Source of the DNA: G963422445 sp963422445
Lineage (GTDB): Bacteria; Pseudomonadota; Alphaproteobacteria; Thalassobaculales; Thalassobaculaceae
NCBI GenBank assembly: GCA_963422445.2
Contig: OY729512.2
Coordinates: 1,550,001-1,614,000 of the forward strand
DNA: 64,000 bases
Reading direction: 5' to 3'
The notes below the pieces were generated by a model, which saw nothing but the letters and a program-made list of their open reading frames with translations, made no database searches and was not told the origin of the DNA. Position 1 is the stretch's first letter. The number at the start of each line of letters is the position of its first letter. The position numbers were made by a program, and so were the translations under genes. Of this stretch, positions 35,908 to 46,038 are shown piece by piece.

Positions 35908-36207
35908 ATGCCAGCTCAGACTTCGATGCTCCATGTCCGCGTGGACGATCAGCTCAAGGCGAAGGCCGCCGACACGTTAGCCGGTGTTGGCCTGACACTC
36001 TCGGATGCCGTGCGCATCCTCCTGACCCGTGTCGCCACGGAGGGCGGTTTGCCGGCCGGCCTGACCGCCGATCCTGAAGCCCATGATGCGTGGTTCCGTG
36101 CCAAGGTGCGGGAAGCCCTAGACGACCCCGGCTCCGCGGTTCCGCATGAACGAGTAATGACCGATGCGCAGGCGCTGATCGACGGAAAGCGCGGTGCAAG
36201 ATCTTGA
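35908..36207 (+). CDS. RelB/DinJ-family antitoxin
   Basis: 99 residues. The N-terminal ribbon-helix-helix MLHVRVDDQLKAKAADTLAG with LTLSDAVRILLTRVATEG is the RelB/DinJ pattern. This domain binds the operator and the C-terminal part (DAWFRAKVREALDDPG onward) should wrap the toxin. Its stop lies within the toxin gene (14-bp overlap), as usual in type II pairs. It is preceded by GGAGG and a palindromic operator. Confidence 0.9.
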   Translation: MPAQTSMLHVRVDDQLKAKAADTLAGVGLTLSDAVRILLTRVATEGGLPAGLTADPEAHDAWFRAKVREALDDPGSAVPHERVMTDAQALIDGKRGARS

Positions 36208-36475
36208 ATGGAAGGCTGCGGCGGTCGCCGATCTCATGGCGATCGTCGACTACATTTCCGACGATAACCCCGAAGCTGCCCAAGTCCTGAAGGACGATAT
36301 CGAGACCAGGGTATCACGCTTGCGGGAGAACCCGCGGCTTTACAGGGTCGGCCGCATGGAAGGCACGCGCGAGATGGTCGTGCGCTCGAACTACCTCGTA
36401 GTCTATGCGGAGGACGCCTACACTGTCACGATCCTCCGCGTGCTGCACGGAGCTCAGCAATGGCCTCAAAAATGA
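36194..36475 (+). CDS. ParE/RelE-superfamily toxin
   Basis: 93 residues starting with GTG at 36194. Pattern QDLEWKAAAVADLMAIVDYI at the start and REMVVRSNYLVVYAEDAYTV near the end is typical of the ParE/RelE fold, which either poisons gyrase (ParE) or cleaves mRNA on the ribosome (RelE). The sequence does not decide between these. Together with the antitoxin it is the only intact toxin-antitoxin pair in the window. Confidence 0.88.
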   Translation: MQDLEWKAAAVADLMAIVDYISDDNPEAAQVLKDDIETRVSRLRENPRLYRVGRMEGTREMVVRSNYLVVYAEDAYTVTILRVLHGAQQWPQK

Positions 36476-37200
36476 ACCCGACCGTCACGATTTTAGAACA
36501 ACATTGCATCGTCATCTTCGACTGAGCCGAATCTTGATCAATGTCGGATCACGGCTTCCTGGAGCGAGCGAAGAACCTTTATGTCCACACTAGAAAAAAT
36601 TGATGATGCCGCAGTACAGCAAGAAATTTTGCAGCTTCAGAATATTGTCGAAAACTGGGCGAGGCAACACAATCTCTGGGGCGATTGCACTTTCAGGAGC
36701 TATCTCGATTACGTTGACGCTCAACCGTGGAGAAACTATCCCGTAGTCACCGTCTTCATATCTGACGGCGAGTTTAATAGAGTGTTTGACGGGACCGAAT
36801 ATACCGAGCACCTCTATGAAGATTTCATATCTCTGCTGAAACGAAATGGTTACTGGTTTGAACGTGATACTGGACGGGTATACATTCTGGCTGACGACCC
36901 AGTCTGGAACGAACGATACAAGGATTACTTCCACTGGCGGTGGGTGTGCAGCTTGGTGAGGGAAGACTTTAGTGATCTGCATGATGAACTTTTTGCGTAT
37001 TTCTCAAACAAGCCTGATCGGATGCACAAGCTCTCTCCGCGAGAATTTGAGATATTGATATACGAAGCGCTTAGGAATCAAGGGTTCGGAGTTCATCTCG
37101 GGCCGCGCAGCGGCGATGGAGGTGTTGACGTTAGAATGTTTCAGAGAGATCCCATAGGCGATGTCTTGACAGCAATACAGATTAAGCGCTATCGCCCGGA

Positions 37201-38105
37201 CCGCTTATGCACATGGTTCCGGTCGCGAGAGTTTGCCGCCAGATGTTGAGGTTGAGGTTAGAGCGGGGGAGCGGGTAGAATGCCCCGATACGTTCCTGCC
37301 GACGGAGCCCCCACATGAAACAGGTCCCTGACAGCCTCTTCGCTTTCCAGCACATGGTCCCGGACGATGACGCCTGCGCCGCCTGGCTGATCGAAATGCG
37401 CTGGCCGGACGGCTTCGTCTGTCCCACGTGCGGCCATGAAAAGGGATGGGCGCTGCGCAGAAAAGCACACACCTTCGCGTGCACCGGCTGCCGCCGGCAG
37501 ACCTCGGTGACGGCCGGGACGATCCTGCACGCCAGCATGGTCGAGCCCGAGCGCAACCCGTTGTCGGGCCTGGTGGACATCGACGAGGCCAGCCGTCCAT
37601 TCCGGACCAAAGACGATCCTCCCACCGGAGGGCAAGGACGCAGCCACGACGGCAAGATGCTCATCGTCGGCGCCATCGAACTCGGGGACGGAAACATCCC
37701 GGGCGCCTGCGGCTGGCCGACATCTCCTCCTACGGCGCCGCCGACCTCGGACACTTCGTCGAAACCGCCGTCGATCCCGACGCCATCGCGAAAACCGACG
37801 GCTGGTCCGGCGACGCTGCGGTCCCCGCCGATCGCCACAATGTCCATGTCGTCGGGAAGACCGCCGCTCACCTCGTCCTGCCGTGGATCCACCAAGTCTT
37901 CTCCAACCTCAAAGGATGGGCGCGAGGCGTCGACCACGGGCTGCGCCGCAAGCATCTGCAAGCCGATCTCGATGAGGTCGTCTTTCGCTTCAACCGCCGC
38001 AAAACCCGCCACGATGCTTTCCGCTCGCTCCTCCGCCTCGCTACCAATGCACAACCCCTTACCTACAGCATGTTGATCGAACCGGAACCATCTGCATAAG
38101 CGGTT
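37201..38105 (+). mobile_element. IS1595-type element, internally deleted
   Basis: 905 bp flanked by an exact 8-bp duplication CGCCCGGA (37193-37200 and 38106-38113). Ends CCGCTTATGCACATGGTTCC and (reverse) AACCGCTTATGCAGATGGTT are inverted repeats. It interrupts the Mrr-like gene. The ends match the 111-bp MITE upstream of fic. Confidence 0.88.
37315..38099 (+). pseudogene. Defective IS1595-type transposase
   Basis: Starts MKQVPDSLFAFQHMVPDDDA with a zinc ribbon (CPTCGHEKGW, then CTGCRRQTSVTAGTILH). The segment that normally follows is missing: TAGTILHAS joins directly to EPERNPLSGLVDIDEA, a loss of roughly 50 residues. Near 37700 the frame shifts; the second part (DRHNVHVVGKTAAHLVLPWI, then EVVFRFNRRKTRHDAFRSLL) continues in another frame. 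It cannot make working transposase. Confidence 0.85.
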
Positions 38106-38426
38106 CGCCCGGATCGCAAAATTGGACTGCAAGCTGTTCAAGCACTTCATGGAGCCAAAACGGCCTATAGTATGGAAAAGAGCATGTTTGTTACTACGTC
38201 GGATTATCTTCCTGGTGCAAAGGCATTCGCCGCACGCGAGAACATGTCAATGCAATTGCGTACTTCGAGTGATGTGATCGAGTGGTGTCGACAGGCCAGC
38301 CAAGGGATAATTGAAAACAAGGCACAATTGGTTTCATCCCATCACGTCAAGCAAAAGTTGCAGGATGCGGTGCGAATTCCTCGCCAACATATTGTTTGTG
38401 CGAATACTGGAATCACCGTTACCATG

Positions 38427-39924
38427 GAACCTCTTGCAAAATTCCTGTCCCCAGGGTCCGGTGAGCCCGGATCGGTCGGTTGCTTCCGTTCACCTCTGCA
38501 CCTGGAGGTCGGAATCCATGGATTCGCGGTGTCTCATCAGAGACGATGAGAACAAACAGGGACCTTTGCGGACATCGGGACACGCCTCTCCGGGTCCCTC
38601 TCTTCGAGAGGGCCGCGAAGGGTCGGTATGCGTTGTCGGAGCCGCGCTATGGGGCGGCGAGACGTATCAACTGGTCAGCCGCCAGGGCCAGGATGCCGAA
38701 CATGAGATGGCAGGCGACCCTGGAATGTCCACGGACGCGGACATGGCGCCCGCCACACTCATCCTTGAGGCGGGCGTTGGTCCTCTCGACACCGGACCGG
38801 ATCCGGACCCGCACGGTCTCGGGATCGACATGGCCTATTGCACGCCGGGCCCGGGCCTCCCGGTCTCGCTCCTCCTTGAGGTCCTTGTCCCGGCGCGGAT
38901 TGACATCGATGATCGGCACATGGCCAAGCCGTTCGCTCATCTGGTAGATCTCTCTGGCATCATAGGCCGCGTCCATGAGATCGTAGAGATTGGTCACACG
39001 CCCGGCGGTCATCATCGCCAGCGGGATCGCGACCTGGCTGTCATGGACGGATGCCGAGGTGAGGACGGTACTCAGCGGCACCCCGCAGTCTGCTGTGTCG
39101 ATATGCAGCTTGTAACCGCGCCAAGCCTCCATGACCCCTTTGGCATTCTTCTTTGCCCCGTGATCGCAGACCTTCGGCAGCGCGTCGAGCCTCTCATCGA
39201 GATCCATCCCGTTCGCTTGCTGTTCGAGACGCCCAGGCTCCTTCGTCCTCTCCTCGCCCTTGCGGGGCCGGCCGCGCTTGCGGTTCGGCGTCCTGGCCTT
39301 CGGCTTCGGGGCCGGCGTCTCCCGGGCCTCGATGGCCGTCGAGTCCCGCGACACGTGGCCGATGAGCGCGTCGCCCAGTGTCTCTGCAACCAGAGCCGCG
39401 TGCATCCTCTCCGGAAGACGGGACTGCGAAAATTCGGCAAACGCCCGCGAAAACGTCGCTTCACTCGGGATCTTCGCGACACGCGACCAGCCGCACAGTC
39501 GGCGCAACGTCGGGTCCACTTTGAGCCTGTCGATCAGGTGGCGGGTCGTCGGCAGATCCCATACCGCCTTGGCGATGAAGCCACGGGCCAGCGCCTGGCG
39601 ATCCTCCCGGGGCCGACCCGGACCGGTCCACACCCCATCGACGAAGCCCTCCACCTTGACGAGATCGAGAGCTGTCACGAAACGCTTGTGCGTCTCCAGG
39701 AGAGGACCGACCGCCTCGGCCAACGCAGGGAAAAGTTCCCCTTGAAATCGGTGCCAGAGATCGGATAGGGTCGAGCCAAGGGTCATCGGGGTCACATCCT
39801 CGGTATCTTGTTATTGTGGAAATACAACATACCACGAGGTGGCCCCGAAACCCAGGCCCTCGACAACAAAATCAGCCTCGAGAAGGCAAAAAACCGGTCG
39901 GGCCGGCAATTTTGCAAGAAGCTC
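38427..39924 (-). mobile_element. 1498-bp IS, copy 2 (intact)
   Basis: Same length and ends as copy 1, in reverse orientation, with a 4-bp duplication CATG (38423-38426 and 39925-39928). It interrupts the Mrr-like gene for the second time. Confidence 0.88.
38647..39786 (-). CDS. Transposase of the 1498-bp IS, copy 2
   Basis: 379 residues from the ATG at 39786 (an in-frame GTG three codons earlier is possible). Nearly identical to copy 1; visible differences include AEFSQSRLP for AEWSQSRLP and SRDSTAIEARE for SRDPTAIEARE, so this copy has the standard catalytic-region sequence. The frame is intact, and it is a plausible source of transposase for the other copies. Confidence 0.87.
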   Translation of the reverse strand: MTLGSTLSDLWHRFQGELFPALAEAVGPLLETHKRFVTALDLVKVEGFVDGVWTGPGRPREDRQALARGFIAKAVWDLPTTRHLIDRLKVDPTLRRLCGWSRVAKIPSEATFSRAFAEFSQSRLPERMHAALVAETLGDALIGHVSRDSTAIEARETPAPKPKARTPNRKRGRPRKGEERTKEPGRLEQQANGMDLDERLDALPKVCDHGAKKNAKGVMEAWRGYKLHIDTADCGVPLSTVLTSASVHDSQVAIPLAMMTAGRVTNLYDLMDAAYDAREIYQMSERLGHVPIIDVNPRRDKDLKEERDREARARRAIGHVDPETVRVRIRSGVERTNARLKDECGGRHVRVRGHSRVACHLMFGILALAADQLIRLAAP

Positions 39925-40526
39925 CATGAATTCATTTGCGCTGGTCCTGAAGGACACGAAACACGCTGCCCTGCTAATGGAGCTTCCGACTCAAGTAGTT
40001 GACGACGATGGCCACGGACAGAGAGGATCGGAAGTCCCTGTCTTTGATCAGTCCGCTCTGAACAACCACACGCTCGAAAGAGTGTTCAGGGCTAAAAAAA
40101 GACGTGGAACGATGGACATATTTCATATTGGACTGGTCAGAATTCATATTTTGCGTGGGATGGCCTACCTCGGCGCTTCGACTACTGCGACTAAAACATA
40201 TCAAGGCCACAAACGAAGCCCTCCCCCGGTATTCGATAGGCCAATCCCTGGCACCGCGCCCAGCACTCTCGGCTTTCCCCTGCATACCCGGCTGGGTCGC
40301 CTCACCGGCGCCCATCCCACCGCGATACCTCCCAATCCGTTCTCTGCGCCACCCCCGCGCACCCGCAAGAGAGAGGGCTTGGCTGGCAGCGGGCGCTCCG
40401 GCGGCGGAGCGGATCATCCGCTGCGGGCGATCTGGGTTCTGGTTGACGAGGCCCTGGCGGCGTTGTCGGGGGATTTCGCGGTTCTGTATTCGACGACCGG
40501 GCGGCCGTCGATCGCGCCGGAGAAGC

Positions 40527-43293
40527 CAGGGCGATTTTGTTGTCCGTCTGGCTGACAGTTGTTTTCTCTCCTCATTGACTCTACTGGAGGGCGCGATTGA
40601 AATTTGGTCTGCCGCACGACACGCTTTCGGCGGAAAGTCCGCAATCGCAGCCGATCAGGATTCTCCGTTTAGTCGGATGAGTTCTCGGGAGAAGGCGGGA
40701 ACCATATGCAGCATTCTCCAAGCACCGGACACGGAGCACAAAAGCATTTTTCTCCGTTCGCGGACGCTGTTTGGGCACGCGCCTCGGACACCATCATGGC
40801 CACATAGCAATCCGGGGGCAGGCAATTGGGGAACGGCCAATCAGGTACGGGAGGGCTCTCAGGCGATGAGGCGAACGTGGCTGCACGTGCCACACAGATG
40901 CTCCACGGTAGCACTCTTCAACGCGCTGCGGGCCAGAAGAACCTGCTCGTCCTATGCAGCGGTCAAAACATTCTCGATTCAAGTCGGAGAGTTCGACCGA
41001 CGGAAGCTCGACAAGTAGCGGGGGTGGTCCGCCGTTATCGCCATTGTCCTGCGATAGAGAAGGGCCGCTGTTCAGCCATAACACGACCCCGATGATAACC
41101 AAAAACAGTCTGGTCGTTCCACGTTCCTCCGTTTCTACGTCTGATTCGCCCGCTGCTTTCGCCCTTCAGCGGAGAAGGTACACCCAGTCCGTGGGCTGAT
41201 CGAGGAGCTCGCCAGTTCTCGTCCGCCCAGTGAGCAGCGTGTTCGGATGGCGCGGCTGACCATTTCTTTCTCGATGTGGCAGTGTGGCGGTCATGGCGAC
41301 GCTACCGAACCCGGATTCGTCCATTGCTCTGCGCGAGGTCACGGTGCGTCCGACCTGGCGCGCGCGGGAGCACCGACGCTGGGATCGGCTGGTGCAGGAG
41401 CATCACTACCTGCCGTTCCACGGCGTCATCGGTAAGGGGTTGCGCCATGTCGCGGTGCATGGTGAGGCGTGGCTCGCACTGATCGGCTGGCAGCCGGGCA
41501 CGTTCAAGCTGGCCGCGCGCGACCGCTGGATCGGTTGGTCGGCGGAGCAGCAGTTCCGGCGCCTGCATCTGATCGCCAACAACTCACGCTTCGTCATCCT
41601 GACGCATGGCCGGGTGCCGAACCTGGCCTTGCGGGTGCTGGGGCTGAGCCTGCGGCGGCTGTCCGGGGACATGCAGGAGCTGCATGGATATCCGGTCTTT
41701 CTGGCGGAGACGTTCGTGGATGTCTCGCGCTTGCCGGGACCTGCTACCGCGCGTCGAACTGGCGCTCGCTAGGCTTCACGCGCGGCTTTGCCCGCAAGCC
41801 CGGAGGCGCGGCACGCTGGCGCCACCACGGCCAGTCCAAGGAGATCTTCGTGTTCGAACTGACCGATGGCGCCGCAGAGGCGCTGAGCCGGGTCGAGATG
41901 CCGGCGCATTGGAGCGGGGAGCCGCACATCGAGCCGATGGCAGCGCCGCAACTGCGTAGCTTGTTCGAGTGCCTGGGCAAGGTGCCCGAGTGCCGCCACG
42001 CCCGGGGCAAGCGCTATCCCCTGAACACTGTTCTGACTCTCGCCGTTGCGGCCCGGCTTGCTGGCTACCGAGGGGTGACCGCGTTCGCCCAGTTCGCCAC
42101 CCTGCTCTCCCAGGAGCAGCTCGAGGCGGTGGGCGCGTTCTGGAGCCCTTCCAAGCAGCGCTACACTGCACCCGCGATCACGACCTTCCACAATATCCTC
42201 GCCGCGTTGCCGCCCGAGACCCTGGACAACGCGATCGGCCGGTGGACCGGTCACACGGTACCGCGCACGCGCCGCTCGCCATGGACGGAAAGGAGCTGCG
42301 CGGTGCCTCGAAGCAGACCGAAGACGGGCGGCGGATGATGGTCGCGGCGCTCGAGCACAAGACCGGCATGGTCCTCGGACAGGTCGAGGTCGACTCCAGG
42401 AGCAACGAGATCCCCGCCGTGCGCGAGCTCTCCGGCAGCCTCGACCTCGCAGGCCGGATCGTCACCATGGACGCGATGCACGCCCAGCACGAGACCGCGC
42501 GCTGCCTGCTCGGGCGCCGAGCCGACTATGTGCTCAGCGCGATCAAGGACAATCAGGAAACCATCCTCGAAGACCTCAAGGCGATCGACTTCAGCGACGC
42601 GCCCTGGCACGAAACCGTCGACAAGGGCCATGGCCGCATTGAGCGCCGCCGCTGCGCCGTCGTCGACCTCTCCGCTGCCGAATGGGACGGATACGCCAAC
42701 CTCCACGGGCGCCGTCAGGCGATGCGCATCGAGCGGGAGCGTGAGATCATCAAGACCGGAAAGCGCAGCATCGAGGTGATCTGGAGCCTCACCTCTCTCT
42801 GCGCCGAACGCGCCGGGCCCGAGGAGCTGCTGGTTCTGGTGCGCAACCACTGGCACATCGAGAACCGCCTGCACTATGTGCATGACTTCACCTACGACGA
42901 AGACCGCTGCCGGGCGTACGTGCGCTACCTGCCACGCAACCTCGCCTGCCTGACCAACGCGGCCATCGCCATCGTGCGCTGCAAGGGCCGCTTCCGCTAC
43001 ATGCCCGAGGCCAACCGTCACTATGCCGCCCGCGCGCAGGAGGCTCTCGACGCGGTCCTGATCGCACCCACCGTCTGATCCCCCGGGCATCATCGCAGAA
43101 ACGAGCGAGGGGACGGCGCGTGCCGTCGGACACCCGCGCCCGTGCTCGGCTCGAGAACCCCGCCATCAGGCGTCGAACTGCCCAATGGCGCGGAAAGATC
43201 GCATCGATCCAGGGTCCCGCCGACACCTGTCGTCGGCACCCAAACCCACATCTTATCGTGGCTTGAGGACAGCGCGACTAAAAAATGTTCCTG
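40527..43293 (+). mobile_element. 2.77-kb ISAs1-family element with a DUF4338 (DruA-like) transposase
   Basis: Left end CAGGGCGATTTTGTTGTC and right end (reverse) CAGGAACATTTTTTAGTC are imperfect inverted repeats. The flanks CCGGAGAAGC (40517-40526) and CCAGAGAAGC (43294-43303) are a 10-bp duplication with one mismatch, the size usual for ISAs1. The first ~750 bp before the transposase gene carries no convincing gene. Confidence 0.75.
41293..43078 (+). pseudogene. ISAs1 transposase with N-terminal DUF4338 domain, two frameshifts
   Basis: N-terminal part is DUF4338 (DruA-like): RRWDRLVQEHHYLPFHGVIG, GWSAEQQFRRLHLIANNSRF, and LRRLSGDMQELHGYPVFLAE. Near 41734 the frame changes, and continues with RSLFECLGKVPECRHARGKR and AITTFHNILAALPPETLDNA. 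Near 42256 it changes again into the catalytic part: LAMDGKELRGASKQTEDGRR, VTMDAMHAQHETARCLLGRR and NHWHIENRLHYVHDFTYDED. The frame shifts are one base each, and catalytic residues appear intact. DUF4338-ISAs1 fusions are known; this copy is inactive as read. Confidence 0.82.
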
Positions 43294-44350
43294 CCAGAGA
43301 AGCTGTTGCGGGCGCTTCTGTTGCAGGCCTTCTACACGATCCGCTCGGAGCGCCAGCTGATGGAGCAGCTGGACTACAACCTGTTGTTCCGCTGGTTCGT
43401 CGGTCTGTCGATGGACGCGCCGGTGTGGGACGCCACGACCTATTCGAAGAACCGCGACCGGCTGGTTGCGGGGGATGTGGCGGTGCGCTTTCTCCAGGCG
43501 GTCCTGCACGGCGCGCGGGTTCGCCGTCTTTTGTCGGACGAGCACTTCTCGGTCGACGGCACGCTGATCGAGGCGTGGGCGTCGATGAAGAGCTTCCGCC
43601 GCAAGGACGACGGCGGCGACCCGCCGGCCGGGCGCAATGCCGAACGCGACTTCCGCGGCGAGCGGCGCTCGAACGCGACCCATGCGTCCACCACCGATGC
43701 CGATGCCCGGCTGTTCCGCAAGGGCGAGGGGCAGTCGAGCCGGCTGTGCTTCATGGGCCATCTGCTGATGGAGAACCGCAACGCGCTGATTGTCGATGCG
43801 GCGCTGACCCAGGCCAGCGGCACCGCCGAGCGGGAGGCGGCGCTAGCCATGCTGGGGCGCCGCAAGAAAGCGCGCCGGGTCACGCTGGGCGCCGACAAAG
43901 CCTATGACGTGGCCGAGTTCGTGGACGCGCTGCGGGAGGGCGCCGTCACCCCTCACATCGCCATCGACGGCCATGTCAGGAAGATCGGCAAGCTGTGCAA
44001 GACCCGGGTCGACCGGCGCACCATCCGCCATCTTGGCTACGCCGCCAGCCAAAGGCTGCGCAAGCGCATCGAGGAGGGGTTCGGCTGGATCAAGACCACC
44101 GACGGGCTGGCCAAGACCCGGCATCGCGGGCTCGACCGGGTGGGCTGGATGTTCACATTCACCGCCGCCGCCTACAACCTGGTCAGGCTGCCCAAACTCC
44201 TCGCCGAGGCGCCGAGTTGATGTCCGGGAACCGCCAAACCGCCGCCCCGCCGCGAGCGGGTCCCGAACCTCAACCCGCGCCGCCCATAACCAGAGAAAAC
44301 CGACCAAACTCCATCAAACCGGCCGCGCGTGGCGAGTTTTTCAGCAGCCT

Positions 44351-45849
44351 GAGCTTCTTGCAAAATTGCCGGCCCGACCGGTTCTTTGCCTTGTCGAGGC
44401 TGATTTTGTTGTCGAGGGCCTGGGTTTCGGGGCCACCTCGTGGTCTGTTGTGTTTCCACAATACCAAGATACCGAGGAGGTGACCCCGATGACCCTTGGC
44501 TCGACCCTATCCGATCTCTGGCGCCGATTTCAAGGGAACCTTTTCCCTGCGTTGGCCGAGGCGGTCGGTCCTCTCCTCGAGACGCACAAGCGCTTCGTGA
44601 CAGCTCTCGATCTCGTCAAGGTGGAGGGCTTCGTCGATGAGGTGTGGACCGGTCCGGGTCGGCCCCGGGAGGATCGTCGGGCGCTGGCCCGTGGCTTCAT
44701 CGCCAAGGCGGTATGGGATCTGCCGACGACCCGCCACCTGATCGACAGGCTCAAGGTGGACCCGACGTTGTGCCGACTGTGCGGCTGGTCGCGTGTCGCG
44801 GAGATCCCGAGTGAAGCGACGTTTTCGCGGGCGTTTGCCGAATGGTCGCAGTCCCGTCTTCCGGAGAGGATGCACGCGGCTCTGGTTGCAGAGACACTGG
44901 GCGACGCGCTCATCGGCCACGTGTCGAGGGACTCGACGGCCATCGAGGCCCGGGAGACGCCGGCCCCGAAGCCGAAGGCCAGGACGCCGAACCGCAAGCG
45001 CGGCCGGCCCCGCAAGGGCGCGGAGAGGACGAAGGAGCCTGGGCGTCTCGAACAGCAAGCGAACGGGATGGATCTCGATGAGATGCTCGACGCGCTGCCG
45101 AAGGTCTGCGATCACGGGGCAAAGAAGAATGCCAAAGGGGTCATGGAGGCTTGGCGCGGTTACAAGCTGCATATCGACACAGCAGACTGCGGGGTGCCGC
45201 TGAGTACCGTCCTCACCTCGGCATCCGTCCATGACAGCCAGGTCGCGATCCCGCTGGCGATGATGACCGCCGGGCGTGTGACCAATCTCTACGATCTCAT
45301 GGACGCGGCCTATGATGCCAGAGAGATCTACCAGATGAGCGAACGGCTTGGCCATGTGCCGATCATCGATGTCAATCCGCGCCGGGACAAGGACCTCAAG
45401 GAGGAGCGAGACCGGGAGGCCCGGGCCCGGCGTGCAATAGGCCATGTCGATCCCGAGACCGTGCGGGTCCGGATCCGGTCCGGTGTCGAGAGGACCAACG
45501 CCCGCCTCAAGGATTGAGTGTGGCGGGCGCCATGTCCGCGTCCGTGGATATTCCAAGGTCGCCTGCCATCTCATGTTCGGCATCCTGGCCCTGGCGGCTG
45601 ACCAGTTGATACGTCTCGCCGCCCCATAGCGCGGCTCCGACAACGCATACCGACCCTTCGCGGCCCTCTCGAAGAGAGAGACCCGGAGAGGCGTGTCCCG
45701 ATGTCCGCAAAGGTCCCTGTTTGGTCTCATCGTCTCTGATGAGACACCGCGAATCCATGGATTCCGACCTCCAGGTGCAGAGGTGAACGGAAGCAACCGA
45801 CCGATCCGGGCTCACCGGACCCTGGGGACAGGAATTTTGCAAGAGGTTC
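44351..45849 (+). mobile_element. 1498-bp IS, copy 3 (1499 bp, frameshifted)
   Basis: Same ends as the other copies, with a 4-bp duplication GCCT (44347-44350 and 45850-45853). It is one base longer than copies 1 and 2, due to an extra T near 45515. Confidence 0.88.
44489..45629 (+). pseudogene. Transposase of the 1498-bp IS, copy 3, frameshifted near its end
   Basis: The frame matches copies 1 and 2 to GVERTNARLKD. There an inserted T turns GGATGAGTG into GGATTGAGTG and creates a stop at 45517. The remainder (CGGRHVRVRGYSKVACHLMF) continues in another frame to 45629. The loss follows the catalytic glutamate, but the conserved C-terminal helix is missing, so activity is doubtful. Confidence 0.87.
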
Positions 45850-45853
45850 GCCT

Positions 45854-45985
45854 GCTAACGATCCACATCCCGCCAACGCAACGTAAGGATGTCATTTTTT
45901 CGGCATCCGGTCAGCATCAGCAGGCGAATCGCCTCGATCCTGGTCGGTACGCCCGCCTCGTCCAGGATCCGGCCTGGGCGCTAGC
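45854..45985 (-). pseudogene. Fragment of a tyrosine recombinase/integrase
   Basis: The minus strand reads GVPTRIEAIRLLMLTGCRKN followed by DILTLRWRDVDR, the start of the catalytic domain of phage/ICE-type integrases, with the first catalytic arginine region (LLMLTGCR). It ends in the IS5-type tip (TTAGCAGGC). The C-terminal half with the catalytic His/Arg/Tyr is missing. It suggests that an integrated mobile element once began or ended here. Confidence 0.7.
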
Positions 45986-46038
45986 CACCACCTCGTGATT
46001 GGCCATGAATCGCATGGCGGCACTGAAGAATTGCGCAG

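Larger units (their letters stand above)
36581..40190 (+). pseudogene. Mrr-like restriction endonuclease gene interrupted by two IS
   Basis: The frame opens at 36581 (MSTLEKIDDAAVQQEILQLQ) and contains LSPREFEILIYEALRNQGFG, SGDGGVDVRMFQRDP and AIQIKRYRPD, the D...QxK core of Mrr-type PD-(D/E)xK nucleases. An IS1595-type element sits after RYRPD. Removing it with one copy of CGCCCGGA continues the frame as RKIGLQAVQALHGAKTAYSM and FVTTSDYLPGAKAFAAREN. A 1498-bp IS sits after NTGITVTM; removing it with one copy of CATG continues as NSFALVLKDTKHAALLMELP. The far end beyond about 40190 is lost. Base use is AT-richer than the flanks, suggesting transfer. Such enzymes cut modified or foreign DNA. 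Confidence 0.85.
40395..44220 (+). pseudogene. IS5-family transposase interrupted by an ISAs1-type element
   Basis: Joining across 40527-43293 with one copy of the 10-bp duplication gives an uninterrupted frame (SIAPEK then LLRALLLQAFYTIRS). Conserved parts: QLMEQLDYNLLFRWFVGLSM, DEHFSVDGTLIEAWASMKSF, RRVTLGADKAYDVAEFV and KRIEEGFGWIKTTDGLAKTR, with aspartates and the final glutamate as catalytic candidates. The N-terminal ~40 residues are missing, so it is dead even without the insertion. Confidence 0.8.
40395..45853 (+). mobile_element. IS5-family element, left end lost, with two nested IS
   Basis: An IS5-type transposase gene is split: HPLRAIWVLVDEALAALSGD to SIAPEK near 40395-40526, resuming at about 43294 (LLRALLLQAFYTIRSERQLM) and running to 44220. 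An ISAs1-type element fills the gap. The element's right tail is itself split by the 1498-bp IS copy 3 (GCCT duplication). The right tip lies inside an integrase gene fragment. The left end before about 40395 is missing. Confidence 0.7.

Noticed and set aside
40794..41102. Minus-strand frame with a hydrophobic start (VIIGVVLWL) inside the ISAs1 leading region
   Set aside because: No proper start codon or ribosome-binding site, and continuation into the Cys-rich part needs a frame change; left as possible passenger remnant only.
41293..43078. Druantia-type defence gene because of the DruA-like DUF4338 domain
   Set aside because: The domain is fused to an ISAs1 transposase within inverted ends and a target duplication, and no other Druantia genes are nearby.
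43904..45517. 537-residue protein fusing the IS5 tail with the 1498-bp IS transposase
   Set aside because: The frame happens to run through from the end of one IS into another; each has its own start and family motifs.
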